The notes below the pieces were generated by a model. That model was given only the letters and a program-made list of their open reading frames with translations. It made no database searches and was not told the origin of the DNA. Positions 62,301-64,000 of a stretch of 64,000 nucleotides of DNA are shown here, piece by piece. Location: the NCBI RefSeq assembly GCF_000014565.1, contig NC_008269.1, positions 1,054,001 to 1,118,000 on the forward strand, given 5' to 3'. The stretch is from Rhodococcus jostii RHA1. Lineage in GTDB: Bacteria; Actinomycetota; Actinomycetes; Mycobacteriales; Mycobacteriaceae. The translations under genes and the position numbers were made by a program. The first letter of the stretch is position 1; each line of letters begins with the position of its first letter.

Positions 62301-64000
62301 CCACCCACGGGAGTCGTTGACCTACCAATACGAACGCGAACCCGACGACCCGCGTATGTCCCACCTCGTCACCCTGGAGGTGGACGAGTTCGCCAACATC
62401 CGGCACTCGGTGTCGATCGCGTACGGCCGGCGGGTCGGCCACCAGGAACCCGCCCCCGAGCTATCGGCCGGCTTTCGGGACATGCTCGCGCACGACCAGA
62501 CGCGCCTCCACATCGGTGCCGCCGAAAACCTGTACACCAATCCGGTTCATCGGCCGGACGAGGCCGTGGTCTTCGACGTCTACCGCGGTCCACTGCCCGC
62601 GGAGGCGATCACCGCCGAGCTGACCGGGATCGCCCCCGCCGCAGGCCGCTTCGGGTTCGACGAGCTAGTCGGGCACTGGGCGAGCTTGTGGAGCGGCCCG
62701 CACGACATCGCCTACGAGGACGTGTCGACGCCGGACATCGAGGGTGTCGGCGTGCCGACCGCGCTGGCCCGCCGAATCGTGGCACACCGTCGCACGCTCT
62801 ACCGGTCCGACGACCTGACCGGCCTGCTGCCGCTGGGGGCGCTAGAGTCGCACGCGTTGCCCGGGGAGGAATACGTCCTCGCCCTGACACCCGGCCTCAT
62901 CGACCGTGTTCTCGCAGGCCGCGCGACCGACGCGGTGCTCGACGAGGGCGGCTATGTTCAACTGCCGGGCAGCAACGGCTGGTGGCGCTCGTCCGGCCGG
63001 CTCTTCTATTCGCCCGGGGACGCGGATCCGCCGGCGCAGGAACTGGCCGCCGCGCGCACACACTTCTACCAGCCGCGCCGCGCGGTGGATCCGTTCGGCG
63101 CCGTCCACCGGGTACTCCATGACGACTACAATCTGCTGCCGGTCGCGGCTACCGACCCAGTCGGCAACCTCACCACCGCCGCCAACGACTACCGTGTCGC
63201 ACGGCCGTTTCGCTCGACCGACCCAAACGGCAACCACACCGAAGTCGCCTTCGACTGTCTGGGCCAGGTGGTCGGGACGGCGATCCGCGGCAAGGCCGGG
63301 GAAGGAGATTCGCTCGCCGGATTCGACGCCGACCTGTCGGTCGCCGCCTACGCCGACGCGCACGCCCACCCGTTCGCCGACCCGATGGCGCTGCTGGGTG
63401 CCGCGACCTCACGCATCATCCACGATCGGTTCGCATACCTTCGGACCCGAGACCTGGCAGCGCCCGACGCCCCCACCGTCTACACGATCACCCGCGAGAC
63501 TCACGGCTCCCAGTTCGGGGCGAACCAGTCGCCACGGGTTCACCACCTGTTCGTGTACTCCGACGGGATGGGCCGCGAAGTACAGCACAAAGCTCAGGCC
63601 GAGCGAGGGGCGGTGCCCGGCGCCGGGCCGGACGTCGTCCCGCGCTGGGTGGGCAGCGGCTGGACCGTCTACAACAACAAGGGCAAACCGGTCCGCACGT
63701 TCGAACCGTTCTTCACCGACACTCACCTATTCGAATTCGGTCGCCGGGCCGGGCTGAGCTCGGTGACCTTCTACGACCCGGTCGAGCGTGTCGTCGCCGT
63801 CCTGCACCCGGACGACACATTCGAAAAGACCGTATTCGATGCCTGGCGAGAGCAGACGTGGGACGCGAACGACACGGTGCTTATCGCCGACCCCCGAGTC
63901 GACGACGACGTGGGCGAGGCCTTCCGCCGACTGCTCGGCTCGGCGGTCGGTGCCTTCACGTCGTGGTATGACCGCCGGATCGGGGGCACATGGGGTGAGG
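59374..64000 (+). CDS. Tc toxin subunit B (SpvB/TcdB2-like), cut by the window end
   Basis: At least 1542 residues from ATG at 59374, still open at the window end. It has the SpvB N-terminal domain (FSVNPATGTGSLSVPL, LSLTYDSGAGNGAFGFGWSL). FG-GAP/VCBS-like propeller blades lie at about residues 430-680 (DLSGDGRLDL, DLTGDGLADV, DLTGDGLSDI, DIDGSGTTDL). TcdB middle domains follow (RFYLRDKLDGRAWVTRLPFP, SRYTYHEGFFDGSEREFRGF), and then the Rhs-like shell begins (AVDPFGAVHRVLHDDYNLLP). TcB closes the cocoon around the TcC toxin and docks on TcA. A TcC with its variable toxic tail must lie beyond the window or be fused here. Confidence 0.93.
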   Translation, partial: MSEKPPTSTSAGGSETSADSPRPRLPSVSVPKGGGAIRGIGEKFSVNPATGTGSLSVPLVSTPGRSGFGPQLSLTYDSGAGNGAFGFGWSLGLPSITRKTDKGLPRYRDGSESDDFLISGAEDLVPILDDAGHLTPLSRTVHGITYTVHLYRPRIEGLFARIERWTREEDGISHWRTITRDNVTTIFGYDDNSRIADPNDARRVFSYLIQLTFDDTGNATHYTYVPDDARGVDPGAAHEANRDDSQRRNQRYLKTIRYGNFQPYFADWSDEGSDDPLPADWHFRIVLDYGDHDDDAPTPERDTPWPMRPDPFSNYRAGFEVRTSRRCRRVLLFHHFPREATAGAEYLVRSSDLHFSDETSPADPRNPNYTMLESITEVGYRRRNGGYIRRAMPPLELFYSQPEIQSQVLTLTDPDSVTNLPEGVDGARYRWVDLNGEGLSGVLTERNGSWAYKPNLSPLHEVTLPDGRRHTRARLGALERVRSMPAPGDLNRQQLLDLSGDGRLDLATFEDPDPGFFARAGDSGWEPFRAFPGLPRLNWTEPNLRYVDLTGDGLADVLITGDDVHTFHRSLGEGGFGRAELEFVPRDEERGPCVVFADGTETVALTDLTGDGLSDIVRVRAGEVCYWPNLGYGRFGRKVTMDGAPRPADPESFDPRRIRWADIDGSGTTDLVYVGADGVQVYFNQSGNSWAAPHRLAVFPGADNLSSVDVVDLLGNGTSCLVWSSPLPGQSSPPCRYVDLMGSSKPHLLMCLRNNLGAETRLAYAPSTRFYLRDKLDGRAWVTRLPFPVQVVERVETYDWIGRSRFVSRYTYHEGFFDGSEREFRGFGMVEQRDTETHREDTLFPDLVTTDEDNASFVPPMLTRTWFHTGAFVESGSVSRQYTDQYWAEPSLRGTDPASVAAREALLLPDTVVESGLTPDELREAYRALKGSALRTEVYAEDGTARATHPYAVTEQNFTVRRIQAFGPNRHAVFLVHPRESLTYQYEREPDDPRMSHLVTLEVDEFANIRHSVSIAYGRRVGHQEPAPELSAGFRDMLAHDQTRLHIGAAENLYTNPVHRPDEAVVFDVYRGPLPAEAITAELTGIAPAAGRFGFDELVGHWASLWSGPHDIAYEDVSTPDIEGVGVPTALARRIVAHRRTLYRSDDLTGLLPLGALESHALPGEEYVLALTPGLIDRVLAGRATDAVLDEGGYVQLPGSNGWWRSSGRLFYSPGDADPPAQELAAARTHFYQPRRAVDPFGAVHRVLHDDYNLLPVAATDPVGNLTTAANDYRVARPFRSTDPNGNHTEVAFDCLGQVVGTAIRGKAGEGDSLAGFDADLSVAAYADAHAHPFADPMALLGAATSRIIHDRFAYLRTRDLAAPDAPTVYTITRETHGSQFGANQSPRVHHLFVYSDGMGREVQHKAQAERGAVPGAGPDVVPRWVGSGWTVYNNKGKPVRTFEPFFTDTHLFEFGRRAGLSSVTFYDPVERVVAVLHPDDTFEKTVFDAWREQTWDANDTVLIADPRVDDDVGEAFRRLLGSAVGAFTSWYDRRIGGTWGE

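Noticed and set aside
1..64000. CRISPR arrays, tRNA and rRNA genes
   Set aside because: No regularly spaced direct repeats other than the coding 174-base repeats, and no cloverleaf-type or rRNA-like sequence was noticed by eye. A covariance-model scan would be decisive.
59374..64000. Complete three-subunit Tc toxin in the window
   Set aside because: TcB is still open at the window end and no TcC or toxin tail is visible, so completeness cannot be claimed.

Overview
The window reads as accessory DNA (a large plasmid or a genomic island) of a high-GC, mycolic-acid-containing actinomycete, most likely Rhodococcus or a close relative. This is inferred from a DUF4193 protein, a WhiB-like protein, Lsr2-type DNA-binding domains, an MTB12-like lipoprotein and cell-wall hydrolases that include a DUF4185 (GH183 arabinanase-type) enzyme. 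No rRNA, tRNA, CRISPR array, replication gene or conjugation gene was recognised.

Region 1 (1-10.8 kb) holds small regulators and degraded sequence: DUF4193, a WhiB-like protein lacking the first cluster cysteine, a lipoprotein, an unusual protein with four Lsr2 DNA-binding motifs joined by lysine/alanine-rich linkers, a DUF2384-type antitoxin with a truncated RES toxin, and a 607-residue protein of unknown function.

Region 2 (10.8-36.4 kb) is an immunity island. It carries a complete Wadjet (JetABCD / MksFEBG) anti-plasmid operon. Next come a DUF1883-TIR protein, a translationally coupled TIR-SLOG pair, and a divergent TIR-Nmad2-MazG operon that converges on a gene for a 5-hmdU-DNA-kinase-type helical domain. 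These are followed by a subtilase-hydrolase-TIR gene run, recombinase and IS remnants, a TIR-like nucleotide-binding protein, and a TIR fused to pterin-4a-carbinolamine dehydratase (interrupted by a +1 frameshift). All five TIR genes keep the Glu of the W-x-x-x-E position, so they look like NAD-consuming effectors.

Region 3 (37-46.3 kb) is a wall-lysis cassette: an M23-GH25 protein, a GH19-C39 protein, an M15-GH25-like protein, an intact DUF4185 protein and a broken DUF4185 copy. A ribbon-helix-helix gene coupled to a two-TM holin-like gene lies in the middle. None of the hydrolases shows a signal peptide, as expected for holin-dependent release.

Region 4 (48.9 kb to the end) encodes an insecticidal-type Tc toxin: a TcA split into two proteins of 2330 and 1100 residues, the first with an N-terminal membrane hairpin, then a TcB gene that runs off the window. 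Regions 3 and 4 together suggest (inference) a lysis-type export route for Tc toxin adapted to a mycolyl-arabinogalactan-peptidoglycan envelope.
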